Positions 34,872 to 43,555 of a stretch of DNA of 64,000 nucleotides are shown here, piece by piece (positions within the stretch are counted from its first letter, which is position 1; every line of letters begins with the position of its first letter). Below the pieces are notes generated by a model, which was not told the origin of the DNA, did not search any database, and saw only the letters and a program-made list of their open reading frames with translations. This DNA is from Bacilli bacterium (lineage in GTDB: Bacteria; Bacillota_I; Bacilli_A; RF39; UBA660): contig JAFSFI010000007.1 of the NCBI GenBank assembly GCA_017435255.1, positions 34,536 to 98,535 of the forward strand. Direction: 5' to 3'. The position numbers were made by a program, and so were the translations under genes.

Positions 34872-34904
34872 ACTTAAAACTTACTTTTTATGAATAATAA
34901 TTTA

Positions 34905-34913
34905 TGATATAAT
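34905..34913 (+). promoter_or_regulatory. Extended -10 promoter of the zinc-ribbon gene pair
   Basis: TGATATAAT precedes AGGAGGT and ATG 34939. Confidence 0.6.
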
Positions 34914-34938
34914 TTAATCATAATTAGGAGGTATTATT

Positions 34939-35724
34939 ATGGCTAGAGACGGTTCTCGATATATGGCTAAAAAAGCTATTATGAGTATACTTTTATTCTA
35001 TCTTTGTTCAACAGTTATGTTGTTGATAACAATATATGAGAAAGAGGTGTACCTTATATTACTAATCTTTTTATTTATAATTGCTGCAATAGTTTGGGCA
35101 ATTATTAGACGAAAAAGAGCAAAAAAAAGATTAATTGAAAAATTTAACAAAAATATTGATTTTTCTAAAGCGAGAGTTGCTCAAATAAAAGAGGATACAC
35201 ACGAGGATTTTTATTTAATCTATGATCCCAAAATAAAAGAGTTAGAAAAGATAGTTATATTGCAAATTCAAAAGGATAACAATCTTTTTTCATCAACTAC
35301 TTTTAAACAAAAAGGTGTATCACACTTTAGAAGATTGCAATCAATAAACTCGAAAAACATAAAAAGTATTACCAAAATAGATCAAACAATTCTAAATGAA
35401 ATCAAAAATGTTAATGTGGTGTCAGCATTTATAATTCAATATCAAAAAAATGGTAACATTGAACATATTGGGATGAAAATAACATGTAAATATAAGGGGG
35501 CGAACGATAGTTCAAATTTATCATATACGAATTATTATTTAGGCTTAAGAAGAAGTGTAAAAGAGGAGTCAAATAATAAAAAATTACATGATGTAGAATG
35601 TTCATGCTGTGGGGCTCCTATAAACATAACTAACAATAATGCTTGCTCTTATTGTGGAAATATGATTTCAGCTGATGAGTGGGTACTAAATAGATTGTCC
35701 TATATGGAAAGAGGTGTATTATAG
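34939..35724 (+). CDS. Membrane protein with C-terminal zinc ribbon
   Basis: The 261-residue protein has two N-terminal transmembrane helices (~12-32 and ~36-56), a basic stretch RRKRAKKR, a ~150-residue middle domain and a C-terminal zinc ribbon with CSCCG and CSYCG followed by ADEWVLNRL. Its architecture parallels the next gene, whose middle part is Tim44-like, so the two may be diverged partners. Function is unknown. AGGAGGT precedes the ATG. Confidence 0.7.
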   Translation: MARDGSRYMAKKAIMSILLFYLCSTVMLLITIYEKEVYLILLIFLFIIAAIVWAIIRRKRAKKRLIEKFNKNIDFSKARVAQIKEDTHEDFYLIYDPKIKELEKIVILQIQKDNNLFSSTTFKQKGVSHFRRLQSINSKNIKSITKIDQTILNEIKNVNVVSAFIIQYQKNGNIEHIGMKITCKYKGANDSSNLSYTNYYLGLRRSVKEESNNKKLHDVECSCCGAPINITNNNACSYCGNMISADEWVLNRLSYMERGVL

Positions 35725-35725
35725 T

Positions 35726-36415
35726 ATGGATCCTATCATTGCTGTGTTGCAAATTTTGTGGGTGTTGTATGGTGGAATTGGATTTTATATTATATTTTCT
35801 AGTAGTTCGATAGACAAGGAAAAAGGATACGTATATACAGATGCTGAAAAAGAAGCGGATATAGTTGCGAAAATTAAAACTAGAGACAGTAATTTTAATT
35901 CAGATATATTTAAATATTGTGCGCGACAATGCGTATTAGATATCTATGATCATTTTAATAGATGTGAAACACAAGAGCTTATGCCTCTTGAGTCAACAGA
36001 ACTTTTCAATATTCACAAAAGTGATATAGAACAGGGTATAACTAGTAAAAAATTAAACTGCACAGTATTAGAAGAAGTAGAAATTAGAAAAATAACAAAA
36101 TATAAAATTGATGGAAACAAGGAAGTAATAGGGTGCAAAGCATACTTTACATATCAAAATGCTACTATAGATCCGTCTTCTAATTCAGTTTTAAAATATG
36201 ATGTTAATATGAAAAAAAATACTATGTATATAGAGTTTATAAAAAACAAAAACGTAAAACATAACTTTTCCTTTGCACTAAATCAATGCCCTAATTGCGG
36301 AGCATTAATAGAAGTAAATGCACAAGGAATATGTATTTATTGTGATTCATCTTTAATAAACGGAGAACATTCTTGGGTACTTAATAAAGTTGAACCGTTT
36401 ATTGATAAAATGTAA
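35726..36415 (+). CDS. Tim44-like domain protein with zinc ribbon
   Basis: The 229-residue protein has an N-terminal hydrophobic helix (~5-27) and a middle domain with the Tim44-like pattern DSNFNSDIFKYCARQCVLDIYDHFNRCETQEL...TELFNIHKSDIEQG. A zinc ribbon with CPNCG and CIYCD and a final SWVLNKV follow, matching the WVLNRL end of the preceding gene. Bacterial Tim44-like proteins are membrane-associated with undefined function. ATG 35726 starts two bases after the upstream stop; an in-frame GTG at 35714 lies within the previous gene. Confidence 0.75.
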   Translation: MDPIIAVLQILWVLYGGIGFYIIFSSSSIDKEKGYVYTDAEKEADIVAKIKTRDSNFNSDIFKYCARQCVLDIYDHFNRCETQELMPLESTELFNIHKSDIEQGITSKKLNCTVLEEVEIRKITKYKIDGNKEVIGCKAYFTYQNATIDPSSNSVLKYDVNMKKNTMYIEFIKNKNVKHNFSFALNQCPNCGALIEVNAQGICIYCDSSLINGEHSWVLNKVEPFIDKM

Positions 36416-36502
36416 AAAACTCTTAGTTTAATTAATGAGAATGTTGTTTTAAAATTTTTTGGTTAATTAAGGTAGACTATAACTGCTTTAAATAAAATAT
36501 TA

Positions 36503-36511
36503 TGATATAAT
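36503..36511 (+). promoter_or_regulatory. Extended -10 promoter of uvrC
   Basis: TGATATAAT is followed by a GGTGAT ribosome site and ATG 36528. It is the same arrangement as at lepA. Confidence 0.6.
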
Positions 36512-36527
36512 ACTGAGTGGTGATTTT

Positions 36528-38309
36528 ATGAATGAAGAGGTAAAAAAACATATAAAAGAAAAATTGTCTTTAGTTCCTAATCTTCCTGGAAGTTATCAGA
36601 TGAAAAATAAAGACGGAATGATTATATATGTAGGTAAAGCAAAAAACTTAAAAAATAGATTAAAGAGTTACTTTACCGGTAATGTAACGGGTAAAACCGC
36701 TATGCTAGTTAATGATATTAGAACATTTGAATATATTGTTACTTCTTCAGAACTAGAATCTTTAATATTAGAAATAACACTAATTAAAAAGTATAATCCA
36801 AAATATAATATTTTATTAAAAGATGATAAAAGTTATCCTTACATAGAACTAAGTAATGATAAATATCCAACAGTTAAGGTTGTTAGGAATATAAATAGAA
36901 AGAAAAATAAAAACAAATTATTTGGACCATATCCTAACGTTTTTGCAGCAAGAAGAACTGTAGAAATAATTAATCGCATGTATCCATTAAGAAAATGTGC
37001 TAATTTAAAAAAAGATGTATGTTTATACTATCATTTAGGTGAATGCTTAGGGTATTGCAAATATAAAGATGTAGATCAAGAAAAAATAAGTAAAATGAAA
37101 GATGAAATTACTGCATTCTTAAAAGGAGATGCAGAAATTATTACTAAAAAAATAGAAGAGGATATGTATAAAGCTAGTGAAGCATTGAACTTTGAAAAAG
37201 CAAAATCACTAAAAGAAATGTTAGATGATATAAATATTACTTTAAAAAGGCAAAAACTAGACTTAAATAAAAAATACAACTTTGATATGTTTGCATATTA
37301 TAAAAATAATAACTATCTATCAGTACAAGTATTTTTTATTAGGGATGGTTTATTGTTTGGAAGACATAAAGACATTTTTACAATAGTTGATGATGAAAAA
37401 GAAGAAATCATTGAATACATAATTAAATTTTATGAAAAAGATAATTTGTTGCCTAATGAGATTATGATTAATGATGAAGTTGATTCTAGATTATTAGAAG
37501 AATATCTAAATATTAAAGTAAACACCCCTAAAAAAGGTGATTTGAAGAAATTATTAGATTTAGCTACAGATAATGCAAAAGTTGCACTCGTTGAAGAAGA
37601 GGAAACATTAAAGCAAAATGACGAAGCAAGAATAAAGGCTAAAGAAGAATTAGAAAAAGCCCTAAATTTATCTAATATAAATAGAATAGAAGCTTTTGAT
37701 AATTCACATCTGTTTGGAACATTTTATGTAGGTGGGATGGTTGTATTTGATGATTTTATAGCTAATAAAGATTTATATAGAAAATATAAGATTAGTACAG
37801 ATGTAAAAGATGACTTATCAGCAATGAGAGAAGTATTATATAGAAGATATTATAAAGTAGCTATGGATGAAGAAGAAGCTCCGGATTTAATAGTAATTGA
37901 TGGTGGAGAACTACAAATTAATGTTGCAAACGAGATACTTAATTCATTAAATTTAAATATCCCTATCATAGGACTTAAAAAAGATGATAAACACAGAACC
38001 AATACTATTATTGATAAAGAACTAAATGTTATAAATATTGATAATAAAAGCAATTTATTCTTATTTTTAACTAAAATTCAAGATGAAGTTCACAGATTTG
38101 CAATTTCATATCATAGAAATATAAAAAGTAAGGGTATGTTATCATCTATATTAGATTTTGTACCTGGTATAGGTGAAAAAAGGAAAAAAGAATTGTTAAA
38201 AAGATTTGGTTCGCTAAAGAAAATGAAGGAAGCTTCACTACAAGAATTAGAAGAAACAGTTAATAAAGATGTGGCTAATAAATTATATCAATATCTAAAG
38301 GAGTTATAA
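36528..38309 (+). CDS. uvrC: Excinuclease ABC subunit C
   Basis: UvrC makes both incisions in nucleotide excision repair. The 593-residue protein has the N-terminal GIY-YIG nuclease (LPGSYQMKNKDGMIIYVGKAKNLKNRLKSYF), a UVR UvrB-interaction motif near residues 195-230, the RNase H-like nuclease domain with EAFDNSHLFGT and VIDGGELQ, and C-terminal helix-hairpin-helix repeats (LDFVPGIGEKRKKELLKRFGSLKKMKEA). Length is normal. The first motif reads GSYQM where many homologues have GVYRM. A short PepSY-like gene and mutL follow. Confidence 0.95.
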   Translation: MNEEVKKHIKEKLSLVPNLPGSYQMKNKDGMIIYVGKAKNLKNRLKSYFTGNVTGKTAMLVNDIRTFEYIVTSSELESLILEITLIKKYNPKYNILLKDDKSYPYIELSNDKYPTVKVVRNINRKKNKNKLFGPYPNVFAARRTVEIINRMYPLRKCANLKKDVCLYYHLGECLGYCKYKDVDQEKISKMKDEITAFLKGDAEIITKKIEEDMYKASEALNFEKAKSLKEMLDDINITLKRQKLDLNKKYNFDMFAYYKNNNYLSVQVFFIRDGLLFGRHKDIFTIVDDEKEEIIEYIIKFYEKDNLLPNEIMINDEVDSRLLEEYLNIKVNTPKKGDLKKLLDLATDNAKVALVEEEETLKQNDEARIKAKEELEKALNLSNINRIEAFDNSHLFGTFYVGGMVVFDDFIANKDLYRKYKISTDVKDDLSAMREVLYRRYYKVAMDEEEAPDLIVIDGGELQINVANEILNSLNLNIPIIGLKKDDKHRTNTIIDKELNVINIDNKSNLFLFLTKIQDEVHRFAISYHRNIKSKGMLSSILDFVPGIGEKRKKELLKRFGSLKKMKEASLQELEETVNKDVANKLYQYLKEL

Positions 38310-38369
38310 AATAGATTTACTTGCTTATTAAAAAATAGTATACTATAAGTTAGAAGGAAGTGTGTAATT

Positions 38370-38729
38370 ATGAAGTTTATTAAAAAAAATATTCGTTTAA
38401 CTGTTGCCGTTATTATAGCGTTAGGATTAATTTTAGCGGGGGTTGTTTTATTATTTATCAATGATGACAATCAAAAGAAAAATCCAGATGTTCCTGTTAA
38501 AGAAGAAACAAGAGAAGAGCAAATGGTTGAAGCAACTGGTATGACTAAAGAACAAGCTATCGAAATAGTTAAAGAAAACTTCGGAAGCGATAATTATGAG
38601 TTTACTGCAGAAGCAACTAACGATGGTTTTTATAAAGTTACAGCTAAAAACACAGTAGAGGATACAGAAACAGTTTATTATGTTGACCCAACTAATGGAT
38701 CATATTACGTTGATTTAGAAACAAAATAA
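38370..38729 (+). CDS. Membrane-anchored PepSY-like protein
   Basis: The 119-residue protein has an N-terminal transmembrane helix (~9-31) and an extracellular domain with MTKEQAIEIVKENFGSDNYEF...GFYKVTAKNTVEDTETVYYVDPTNGSYYV. This helix-strand pattern is typical of PepSY repeats, which often inhibit or modulate proteases. The assignment is by fold pattern only. GGAAGTGTG precedes the ATG. It lies between uvrC and mutL, 12 bases before the latter. Confidence 0.6.
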   Translation: MKFIKKNIRLTVAVIIALGLILAGVVLLFINDDNQKKNPDVPVKEETREEQMVEATGMTKEQAIEIVKENFGSDNYEFTAEATNDGFYKVTAKNTVEDTETVYYVDPTNGSYYVDLETK

Positions 38730-38740
38730 AGTAGGTAATT

Positions 38741-40522
38741 ATGAGCAAAATAAAATTAATGAGTGAAGATTTGGCAAATAAGATTGCTGCTGGAGAAGTA
38801 GTAGAGCGATGCATGAATGTTGTCAAAGAATTGGTTGAAAATGCAATCGATGCTAAAAGCACATGTATAAAAATAGATTTAATCGAAAGTGGCGTTAAAG
38901 AAATTGTTGTTACAGATGATGGAGTAGGGATGGATAAAGAAGACGCTACTATGGCCTTCTCTAGACATGCTACTAGTAAACTAAAAACCTTAGAAGATCT
39001 ATTTAATATAGATAGTTTGGGGTTTCGTGGGGAAGCATTACCTTCTATCGCCTCTGTTAGTCATGTTATACTAAAAACTAGCAATGGAGAAGTTGGAACT
39101 GAAGTAATAATAAATGGTGGTGTTATTGAAAGTATTAATAATAGTGACTTAAAAAAAGGCACTAAAATTACTGTTAGAGATCTATTTTATAATACTCCAG
39201 TTAGATTAAAATATTTAAAAAATCTATATATTGAACTATCCAACATAGTAGATTACGTTAATAAAATGGCTTTATCATATCCTAATATTAAATTCGTTTT
39301 AACTAATAACGGAAAAGAATTATTAAACACAGATGGTCAAAACAATTTATTAAAAGTAATTTATAATATTTATGGATTTGATGTAAGTAAAAAAATGATT
39401 AAAGTTGAAGGTGAAAACAAAGATTATAAAATAAACGGTTATGTTTCTTACCCTGAAATCACTAGATCATCAAGAAACGTTATTACTACATTAGTAAACG
39501 GAAGAGTAATACGTAATAATGATTTAATAAAAACGATTTTAGAAGCATATCACACTTATATACCAGATGGTAAATATCCTATAGTAGTATTAAATGTTGA
39601 AGTAGATCCATATTTAATAGATATTAATATTCATCCTACTAAAATGGATATAAAATTCTCAGAGTTTAGTGGCTTAAAAGAACTTATTAACAAATCAATT
39701 ACTAAAGAGTTGGAAAGATTAGCTTTAATACCTAGCGCTAAGCCACTAGAAAAGAGTAATGAACTTAAGAAAGATGAAACTGGTAATATAAGTTTTAAAG
39801 ACATAATCGATAATTATATAGAAAATAAAAACGATCAGGTTAGTGAAGAAACTAAGGAATATAATAGTGTAGAAGAAATAACTCTAGACTTTGAGGGAAA
39901 TAATATAGAACTTCCTTTTGAAGACGATAAAAAAACAAGAATCAAAAAAATGTATCCTGTAGGACTTGTTCATGGTACTTATATAATCGCAGAAAACGAA
40001 GATGGTATGTATATGATTGATCAGCATGCTGCCAATGAGAGAATAAACTATGAAAAATATTTAAAAGCAATGGGTACACATGATAACAAGATGATAGATT
40101 TATTAATACCAATAAAAATAGAGTTATCAAATAGCGATTACATTATATTAAAAGAAAACTTTAATCTTTTAAAAGAACTGAACTTTGAAATAGAAGAGTT
40201 TGGAATTAATACAATTTTAATAAGAAGTCATCCATTTTGGTTACCTATAAATCACATAGAAGAATCTATTAGGAAAATAATAGAAATTATTATTTCTAAA
40301 GAGAGTTTCGATAGTTATAAGTTTACTGAAAAAGTATCCATAACTTTAGCGTGTAAAATGAGTATTAAAGCTAATGATCATATTTCTTTAGAACAAATGG
40401 AATACTTACTTGATACATTAAGAGAGACAGAAAACCCATTTACCTGTCCTCACGGAAGACCAACAATCATATCATATTCTAAATATGAATTGGAAAAATT
40501 ATTTAAAAGAGCAATGAATTAA
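38741..40522 (+). CDS. mutL: DNA mismatch repair protein MutL
   Basis: MutL couples MutS to strand excision. The 593-residue protein has the GHKL ATPase motifs (NKIAAGEVVERCMNVVKELVENAIDA, DDGVGM, GFRGEAL, KKGTKITVRDLFYNTPVR). The C-terminal domain has the endonuclease metal motif DQHAANERINYE (~427-438) and CPHGRP (~570-575), so it is a nicking-type MutL as expected where MutH is absent. The linker is short and acidic. A terminator separates it from the surface-protein island that follows. Confidence 0.95.
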   Translation: MSKIKLMSEDLANKIAAGEVVERCMNVVKELVENAIDAKSTCIKIDLIESGVKEIVVTDDGVGMDKEDATMAFSRHATSKLKTLEDLFNIDSLGFRGEALPSIASVSHVILKTSNGEVGTEVIINGGVIESINNSDLKKGTKITVRDLFYNTPVRLKYLKNLYIELSNIVDYVNKMALSYPNIKFVLTNNGKELLNTDGQNNLLKVIYNIYGFDVSKKMIKVEGENKDYKINGYVSYPEITRSSRNVITTLVNGRVIRNNDLIKTILEAYHTYIPDGKYPIVVLNVEVDPYLIDINIHPTKMDIKFSEFSGLKELINKSITKELERLALIPSAKPLEKSNELKKDETGNISFKDIIDNYIENKNDQVSEETKEYNSVEEITLDFEGNNIELPFEDDKKTRIKKMYPVGLVHGTYIIAENEDGMYMIDQHAANERINYEKYLKAMGTHDNKMIDLLIPIKIELSNSDYIILKENFNLLKELNFEIEEFGINTILIRSHPFWLPINHIEESIRKIIEIIISKESFDSYKFTEKVSITLACKMSIKANDHISLEQMEYLLDTLRETENPFTCPHGRPTIISYSKYELEKLFKRAMN

Positions 40523-40531
40523 CAATAAATG

Positions 40532-40556
40532 ACAAGTGTGAAACACTTGTTTTTAT
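40532..40556 (+). terminator. Terminator after mutL
   Basis: ACAAGTGT (40532-40539), loop GAA and ACACTTGT (40543-40550), then T run. Confidence 0.85.
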
Positions 40557-40591
40557 ATTGCTTTTTTCATAAGAATAAGGTATTATATATT

Positions 40592-40597
40592 TATAAT
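40592..40597 (+). promoter_or_regulatory. -10 element of the first surface-island gene
   Basis: TATAAT is followed by AGAAGGAGGAGAACA and ATG 40616. No convincing -35. Confidence 0.5.
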
Positions 40598-40615
40598 AAT
40601 AGAAGGAGGAGAACA

Positions 40616-41515
40616 ATGAAAAATAAATTATTTAAGGGGTTATTTGGTTTTTTAGCAGTATTATTTTTATTTGTTGTTACAGACGTTTATGCAAGTGGTA
40701 ATTATATGGAGTTTTTGCGCGATAGCGAAGGTTTTAACAGCTCATCGAATGCTGTTACAATTGGTGAGGTGGAAACACCAATATATGAGGCCCAGCTTGT
40801 TTGGCCAAACCTAGCATTCAATTGGTCTTATGATGTAAATGAGCAAGAATTTAGGTGGAAGGCATCTTCTTTATGTGAACTTCAGACTGACGATTATGAA
40901 TTGGCACAATATTTAATATCAGAGGGGTTTACACTTTATAAAGATTCATCGTGTAATGAACGCGCAGACGAAGGAGATGCAGTTGAGGAATACTATATTT
41001 TATCCAAAAGTGATGCAGCAGAAATTGTAATTGTTGACCAATCCAAATTTGGTCAAATTGTTCCTAGTGCTTTTTGGAAATCAAGTGAAGAATATGAGCA
41101 TGTAATTGGAAAGCTTGAATACCTAATTGGACAATCTGTTTGCAGTGCGGTTGAAAGCCAAGCGATGCTTGATTCAGCAACAGAGTTAGGTGTTTCTATA
41201 TATGAAGATTCAGAATGTTCTGATGTGGTAAGTAAGACACCCACGTCTTTAGATAAAACATACCATGTTTTTAGAACTTTTATTACTGGGGTTCAGGTGC
41301 CGGTGACAGGTGAAATTCCTTATGAAGCAGGATATAATTATTCTTATTCCGGCGACACAAATGAATACAATTTTACTGAGGAACTGAACAAGTATAAATC
41401 AAATCAAGAATATGTTATTCAGTTAAGTTTAGAAAATGATCCGACAAAAGAAGCCACGACACCTGTAGCAGGAGATGTTATAGGTACTGTTACAATTTCA
41501 ATAAAAGCAAGATAA
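40616..41515 (+). CDS. Secreted surface protein, paralogue of the 41658 gene
   Basis: The protein has 299 residues from ATG 40616, preceded by AAGGAGGAGA; in-frame codons upstream lie in the promoter region. A signal peptide (MKNKLFKGLFGFLAVLFLFVVTDVYA) is nearly identical to that of the 41658 gene. The mature protein contains AVTIGEVETPIYEAQLVWPNLAFNWSYDVNEQEFRW, the diverged form of the VGDVDVPVYRV...W..M.F core shared by three proteins of this island, plus pairs of cysteines. There is no C-terminal anchor. I know no named family; a beta-sandwich shell or filament component is plausible. Confidence 0.72.
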   Translation: MKNKLFKGLFGFLAVLFLFVVTDVYASGNYMEFLRDSEGFNSSSNAVTIGEVETPIYEAQLVWPNLAFNWSYDVNEQEFRWKASSLCELQTDDYELAQYLISEGFTLYKDSSCNERADEGDAVEEYYILSKSDAAEIVIVDQSKFGQIVPSAFWKSSEEYEHVIGKLEYLIGQSVCSAVESQAMLDSATELGVSIYEDSECSDVVSKTPTSLDKTYHVFRTFITGVQVPVTGEIPYEAGYNYSYSGDTNEYNFTEELNKYKSNQEYVIQLSLENDPTKEATTPVAGDVIGTVTISIKAR

Positions 41516-41596
41516 TAAATTAAAAAAGAAAAAGTGCTTTAATACAACCATGAATTTTATTTTAAAAATTTGCTACCAAAACTACTCTTTATTCTA

Positions 41597-41627
41597 TTGA
41601 CAAACCCTGGGGGGTGGGGGGTATAAT
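41597..41627 (+). promoter_or_regulatory. Promoter with G6-T-G6 tract in a 19-bp spacer (candidate phase-variable)
   Basis: TTGACA (41597-41602) and TATAAT (41622-41627) are both perfect. The 19-bp spacer ends in GGGGGGTGGGGGG (41609-41621), touching the -10. The optimum spacer is 17 bp, so loss or gain of G by slippage would change promoter strength. Runs of G are otherwise nearly absent from this AT-rich sequence. Confidence 0.75.
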
Positions 41628-41657
41628 TAATGCATAATAAAGGAGGAGAATGATAAA

Positions 41658-42464
41658 ATGAAAAACAAATTATTTAGGGGATTATTTGGTTTTGGAATTG
41701 CATTATTGTTATTTGCAGTAACCACAAGTGTTTATGCTAATACATACGGAGAAGGGAATGGATGGCATTCTGTGAATGGAGTTGGCCCAACAGAAACACA
41801 AGATATAAGCATAAGTGTTGGGGATGTGGACGTTCCTGTATATAGAGTGGCAATTTCGTGGTCATCCATGAGTTTTAATTATAAATATAACGAGGAAATT
41901 TCCGCTTATCAATGGGAAGCTGGAAAGACTTGTTATCAGCTGATAAGTAGGTTTGGAGATGCAGGAGCTATTATAGTAACTGCAGACGACAAAAATAACG
42001 CTGAAGAGTTATACGATGATTCTTCTTGTAGTGTTCCATACACTGGAAATATTAATGAAGACTCTGAACATGAAATAGTTTATGCAACTAGAACTGGTGG
42101 AAAAATTCTTATAGAAGATAATTCAACATATGGTGCTGTTATTCCGTCTTTTCATTGGGAAGCCGAAGATGATTACACATATATAAGACCACAATTATTG
42201 GAAAGCGTTGATCCTGCAACTACATATGATGTTGCTGGTGGTCATCCATCATCTTTTGTGGGGTGCACTTTAGAAGGTAATATTGAAAAATGTTATAACT
42301 GGGCAGGAAACTTAGATGAGGCAGATGTATATTCAACGTTAAATCAAACCAAAAAATATGAATACAAATTAACGCTTCAAACAATGATGACAGAGGGTCA
42401 AGTTAATCCAAACACCAATGATTCAATAGGACAACTTACTATATCTTTAACTGCTGTTCAGTAA
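41658..42464 (+). CDS. Secreted surface protein with VGDVDVPVYRV core
   Basis: The 268-residue protein has a signal peptide (MKNKLFRGLFGFGIALLLFAVTTSVYA), then ISISVGDVDVPVYRVAISWSSMSFNYKYNEEISAYQW and a variable cysteine-containing region ending in IGQLTISLTAVQ. The core recurs in the 43085 gene and in diverged form in the 40616 gene. There is no transmembrane anchor. GGAGGAGAATGATAAA precedes the ATG. The gene is driven by the G-tract promoter. A stem-loop at 42483-42509 separates it from its apparent partner at 42528. Function is unknown. Confidence 0.75.
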   Translation: MKNKLFRGLFGFGIALLLFAVTTSVYANTYGEGNGWHSVNGVGPTETQDISISVGDVDVPVYRVAISWSSMSFNYKYNEEISAYQWEAGKTCYQLISRFGDAGAIIVTADDKNNAEELYDDSSCSVPYTGNINEDSEHEIVYATRTGGKILIEDNSTYGAVIPSFHWEAEDDYTYIRPQLLESVDPATTYDVAGGHPSSFVGCTLEGNIEKCYNWAGNLDEADVYSTLNQTKKYEYKLTLQTMMTEGQVNPNTNDSIGQLTISLTAVQ

Positions 42465-42482
42465 AGATCAACATAATAAATA

Positions 42483-42509
42483 TAAGGTGGATAGTAGTTA
42501 TCCACCTTA
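42483..42509 (+). terminator. Strong stem-loop with weak T tail between surface genes
   Basis: TAAGGTGGATA (42483-42493), loop GTAGT and TATCCACCTTA (42499-42509) form a perfect 11-pair stem, followed only by CTTTCTA. It may be a partial terminator or mRNA-stabilising element that lowers expression of the downstream anchored proteins. Confidence 0.6.
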
Positions 42510-42527
42510 CTTTCTAATAGGAGGATT

Positions 42528-43076
42528 ATGAAAAAAAACAAAAATACTAAAGATAAAAAAACAAATGACAAAAAGACAACGTTTCTTTATTTAGGTTTGG
42601 TTATATTAATAATTATTTGTGTTGTTTTAGTTATTAATTTAATTAAAAAGAATAATGAGGCATTAACCCCAGATTATGCTCCTGGAACTATTGATACTAA
42701 TGCTATTAAAGAAGATAATAGTAAAGACAAAATGGATGTTACAGACGGTGGTGGGGCGGTTAGTTTAGCTTATTCTAATGTTGCATTAATAAATACCAAA
42801 GATAAACTTGTAAAAATGTATTTTAAAAACCCTGGTAAATCACGTGAGTTAGTCGTATTAGAATTAGTAATAGAGCAAAACGGAAAAGAATATGTTCTTG
42901 CTAAGTCTGATTTAATTCCACCAGGATATGCTATTTATGAAATGGAATTTTTAAATACAGTTAAGCTTCCAACAGGAGGTTATAAAGGAAAGTTCAATCT
43001 TACTTATTATGACGAAGAGACCAAAGCAAAACAAATGGTAAATACTGAAATAGAAGTTTCTATTGAAGTTAAGTAG
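42528..43076 (+). CDS. N-terminally anchored membrane partner protein
   Basis: The 182-residue protein has a very basic cytoplasmic start (MKKNKNTKDKKTNDKKT), one transmembrane helix (~20-41) and an extracellular beta-rich domain with VKMYFKNPGKSRELVVLELVIEQNGKEYVLAKSDLIPPGYAIYEMEFL. The IPPGYAIYEMEF element matches VKPGQYLAKIKL in the 43556 gene, so the two are paralogues. Each follows a secreted VGDVDVPVYRV protein, giving a repeated two-gene module. AGGAGG precedes the ATG. Function is unknown. Confidence 0.68.
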   Translation: MKKNKNTKDKKTNDKKTTFLYLGLVILIIICVVLVINLIKKNNEALTPDYAPGTIDTNAIKEDNSKDKMDVTDGGGAVSLAYSNVALINTKDKLVKMYFKNPGKSRELVVLELVIEQNGKEYVLAKSDLIPPGYAIYEMEFLNTVKLPTGGYKGKFNLTYYDEETKAKQMVNTEIEVSIEVK

Positions 43077-43084
43077 GTGTTTAT

Positions 43085-43546
43085 ATGAAGAATATAAGAA
43101 AGTGTTTATGCTTAGTTTTTGTTTTTGTACTTATATTAGTACCGGTTAATGCTCTTGAAGACGAGATAATTACAATTACTGTTGGTGACGTGGATGTTCC
43201 TGTGTATCGAGTAGATACGGTTTGGGATTCCATGGAATTTACATATAATGAGCAAATTAACTATGAGTGGAATAATACTAATCATACTTATGATTTATCT
43301 GCACCAACTTATAGTTGGTTTTCAAACTCTAATTCAGTAAATATTACAAACAATTCGTCTTCATCTATCAATGTTAGTTTGAATTATAATTCCATCGTTA
43401 GTGACGTTTTAGGAAGTTTCGATATTTCTAGTGCAGATATTGGTAGTGGTCAATCACATATATCTAAATTAACTTTAAGTGGTTCATTAAATGATAGTAA
43501 TGTTAATTATACAAAAGTGGGATTTATAGATTTGGTTATATCTTAG
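43085..43546 (+). CDS. Secreted surface protein with VGDVDVPVYRV core (short form)
   Basis: The 153-residue protein has a signal peptide (MKNIRKCLCLVFVFVLILVPVNA), then ITITVGDVDVPVYRVDTVWDSMEFTYNEQINYEWNN and a Ser/Asn-rich beta region SVNITNNSSSSINVSLNYNS. This is the minimal version of the core seen in the 41658 gene: a W..M.F.Y motif followed by strands. Ten bases separate it from its membrane partner at 43556. I do not know the family name. Confidence 0.7.
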   Translation: MKNIRKCLCLVFVFVLILVPVNALEDEIITITVGDVDVPVYRVDTVWDSMEFTYNEQINYEWNNTNHTYDLSAPTYSWFSNSNSVNITNNSSSSINVSLNYNSIVSDVLGSFDISSADIGSGQSHISKLTLSGSLNDSNVNYTKVGFIDLVIS

Positions 43547-43555
43547 GGGGTTACT

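Noticed and set aside
36416..36502. Inverted repeat TTAATTAA around 36430-36470 as a terminator
   Set aside because: The arms are self-complementary eight-base AT words expected by chance here, and no stable stem with a T tail could be drawn.
40616..43546. WxL-domain cell-wall proteins
   Set aside because: The W..M.F motif is N-terminal, and the C-terminal WxL signature pair is not seen.
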